Below, piece by piece: positions 24,704 through 26,056 of a stretch of DNA of 26,056 nt; the first letter of the stretch is position 1; the number at the start of each line of letters is the position of its first letter. Source of the stretch: Flavobacteriaceae bacterium (GTDB lineage Bacteria > Bacteroidota > Bacteroidia > Flavobacteriales > Flavobacteriaceae); assembly GCA_013042255.1 (NCBI GenBank), contig JABDQK010000171.1:1-26056 (forward strand), given 5' to 3'. Under the pieces are notes generated by a model, which did not search any database, was not told the DNA's origin, and saw only the letters and a list, made by a program, of their open reading frames with translations. The position numbers and the translations under genes are program-made.

Positions 24704-24800
24704 ATCTCAAAGGGGTGCCTGCAGAGTTTTTCTTCCCTGAGGAACAGAACAGGCTGAGAGTATACCCAATGAACCTGGGCGGGTAATGCCGCCAAGGGAT
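24704..24800 (+). promoter_or_regulatory. TPP riboswitch (THI element)
   Basis: All core THI-box segments are present in order: GGGGTGCC, then an inserted P3 arm, GGCTGAGA, TATACCC, TGAACCTG, GGGTAATGCC and the closing AAGGGAT. The P1 stem can be formed by ATCTC (24704-24708) and GGGAT (24796-24800). It lies in the leader of a TonB-dependent receptor, about 130 nt before the start codon, and would lower receptor expression when thiamine pyrophosphate is plentiful. Two downstream inverted repeats (24803-24823 and 24843-24870) may belong to the expression platform. Confidence 0.95.
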
Positions 24801-24932
24801 CCGGACTTTTTTAAAAAAGTTCCAGATTTGAGAAAGATTCAGACCCATGTTCGACTCTTTCCAAATGGGTATCAAATAGTTTCAGAAATTATTAATTGAA
24901 TAATAACCCCTTTTATTCATAAAGCAAAATGA

Positions 24933-26056
24933 ATGAAAAGAGGAATTATTTTTTCAGTATTCATCGGAACTCTGGGAATGGCCTTTGCGCAGGAGCAAAA
25001 GAAAGACACTACCCTGGCCAAAGAAATTATCCTGGATGAGGTATTGGTTTCATCTGTAAGGGTAACCAAAGAGTCACCCGTAACCTTCTCTAACATTACC
25101 AAGGCAGAATTAGCGCCCAGAAACCTGGGTCAGGACATTCCTATTCTTTTGAATTTTCTTCCTTCTGTTGTAACTACTTCCGATGCGGGGGCAGGAGTGG
25201 GATATACCGGTATCAGGGTAAGGGGGAGCGATGCCACACGGGTGAATGTTACTATTAATGGTATTCCGTACAACGATTCAGAGTCTCACGGTACTTTCTG
25301 GGTGAATTTGCCCGATTTTGCCTCATCTACTGAAGACCTGCAGTTGCAACGCGGAGTTGGTACTTCAACCAACGGAGCGGGTGCTTTTGGAGCTAGTCTC
25401 AACTTACTGACAGATGCGGTATCTGAAGAGGGATACGCACAACTGGCTACCTCCTATGGAAGTTTTAATACCATGAGAAATAATGTAAAGTTTTCAACAG
25501 GATTGCTCAATGAGGCCTTTGAATTTTCAGGTCGACTCTCGAGGATCATTTCTGATGGATACATAGACAGAGCCTCTTCTGCCCTTGATTCCTATTTCTT
25601 GCAGGGCGCTTTCAGGGACGGGAATACACTTGTAAAGGCCTTGCTTTTCGGTGGTCACGAAATTACCTATCAGGCTTATTTTGGTATAGATGCCCAAACC
25701 CTGGCTACGAATCGACGGTTTAATCCGGCAGGACTGTATACTGATGAGAATGGGGAGACCAGATTTTATGAAAACGAAGTAGATAATTATAAACAGGACC
25801 ATGCTCAACTCCACTGGAATCAAAATCTGGGGCAGGGCTGGAATTCAAGCCTGGCATTTCATTATACAAGGGGGAGAGGATATTTTGAACAGTTTAGGGA
25901 AGATGATGATTTTGACACTTACGGCTACGATGCCATTACTGTTAATGGTGAAACGATCACTGAAACCGACCTGGTGAGGAGGAGATGGCTCGATAATGAT
26001 TTCTATGGCACGGTGTTTTCGCTAAATAAGGATTTTGAGAAGACAAAGTTTATCCT
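24933..26056 (+). CDS. TonB-dependent outer membrane receptor, thiamine-regulated (3' end cut)
   Basis: Reading from ATG 24933 gives 374 codons open to the window end. The product has a signal peptide (MKRGIIFSVFIGTLGMAFA), a TonB-box-like stretch (ILDEVLVSSVRV), and a plug domain with GYTGIRVRGSDATRVNVTI, NGIPYNDSESHG and QRGVGTSTNGAGAFGAS. Barrel strands rich in alternating aromatic residues follow (LATSYGSFNTM, GRLSRIISDGYIDRAS, FHYTRGRGYFEQF). No N-terminal carboxypeptidase-like domain is present, unlike SusC proteins. The TPP riboswitch in its leader marks it as a probable thiamine or thiamine-precursor receptor. A shorter ATG at 24929 is in another frame and gives no signal peptide. Confidence 0.93.
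   Translation, partial: MKRGIIFSVFIGTLGMAFAQEQKKDTTLAKEIILDEVLVSSVRVTKESPVTFSNITKAELAPRNLGQDIPILLNFLPSVVTTSDAGAGVGYTGIRVRGSDATRVNVTINGIPYNDSESHGTFWVNLPDFASSTEDLQLQRGVGTSTNGAGAFGASLNLLTDAVSEEGYAQLATSYGSFNTMRNNVKFSTGLLNEAFEFSGRLSRIISDGYIDRASSALDSYFLQGAFRDGNTLVKALLFGGHEITYQAYFGIDAQTLATNRRFNPAGLYTDENGETRFYENEVDNYKQDHAQLHWNQNLGQGWNSSLAFHYTRGRGYFEQFREDDDFDTYGYDAITVNGETITETDLVRRRWLDNDFYGTVFSLNKDFEKTKFI

Noticed and set aside
1..26056. Mobile elements, CRISPR arrays, tRNA or rRNA genes
   Set aside because: No transposase, integrase, terminal repeats, spaced direct repeats or RNA-gene signatures were found on either strand.

Overview
The window looks like a chromosomal segment of a marine-type flavobacterium (Bacteroidota, Flavobacteriaceae). 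This rests on gliding genes gldE-gldD, a TonB-dependent receptor, a DUF4301 gene, promoters of the TTG-N19-TAnnTTTG kind, almost no Shine-Dalgarno sequences, and frequent TTG/GTG starts. No tRNA, rRNA, CRISPR array, insertion sequence or prophage was found. It reads as ordinary core genome with a few poorly characterised genes. All assignments come from reading the sequence; no database search was run.

Layout. 1-1232 (-): 5' part of a GT39-type membrane glycosyltransferase. 1295-5952 (+): biotin block, bioA, a ketoacyl synthase, bioB and a JmjC-like cupin. 5961-8576 (-): recX, then rng (RNase E/G), a 29-residue Lys/Arg-rich ORF and an HU gene. 8697-13074 (+): mutY, ssb, gldE, gldD and a serine racemase/threonine dehydratase-like enzyme. 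13071-13496 (-): a small lipoprotein. 13584-14474 (+): an EamA transporter. 14505-17915 (-): two M16 peptidase-family genes, one catalytic and one without the zinc motif. 18093-18536 (+): a DUF4199-like membrane protein. 18670-19562 (+): rplU-rpmA behind a near-consensus promoter. 19627-20943 (-): ahcY. 21028-24645 (+): five overlapping genes, namely a PPTase, a thiamine-binding-like protein, a PnuC/PnuT transporter, a NadR-like kinase and DUF4301. 24692-26056 (+): a TPP riboswitch leader and the first 374 codons of a TonB-dependent receptor.

How the genes work together. The right end is the most coherent unit. A TPP riboswitch controls an outer-membrane receptor, and just upstream lie a cytosolic thiamine-binding-like protein, an inner-membrane vitamin transporter and a small P-loop kinase that could trap the imported vitamin. 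This suggests a thiamine scavenging system. DUF4301 shows motifs reminiscent of sugar-nucleotide pyrophosphorylases, although no function is usually given for it. At the left end, a ketoacyl synthase with an intact Cys-His-His triad sits between bioA and bioB, which raises the possibility of a role in making the pimeloyl precursor of biotin. All stretches longer than 300 bases are occupied by genes. The largest non-coding gaps are about 177 bp (17916-18092) and the 287 bp between DUF4301 and the receptor, which holds the riboswitch.
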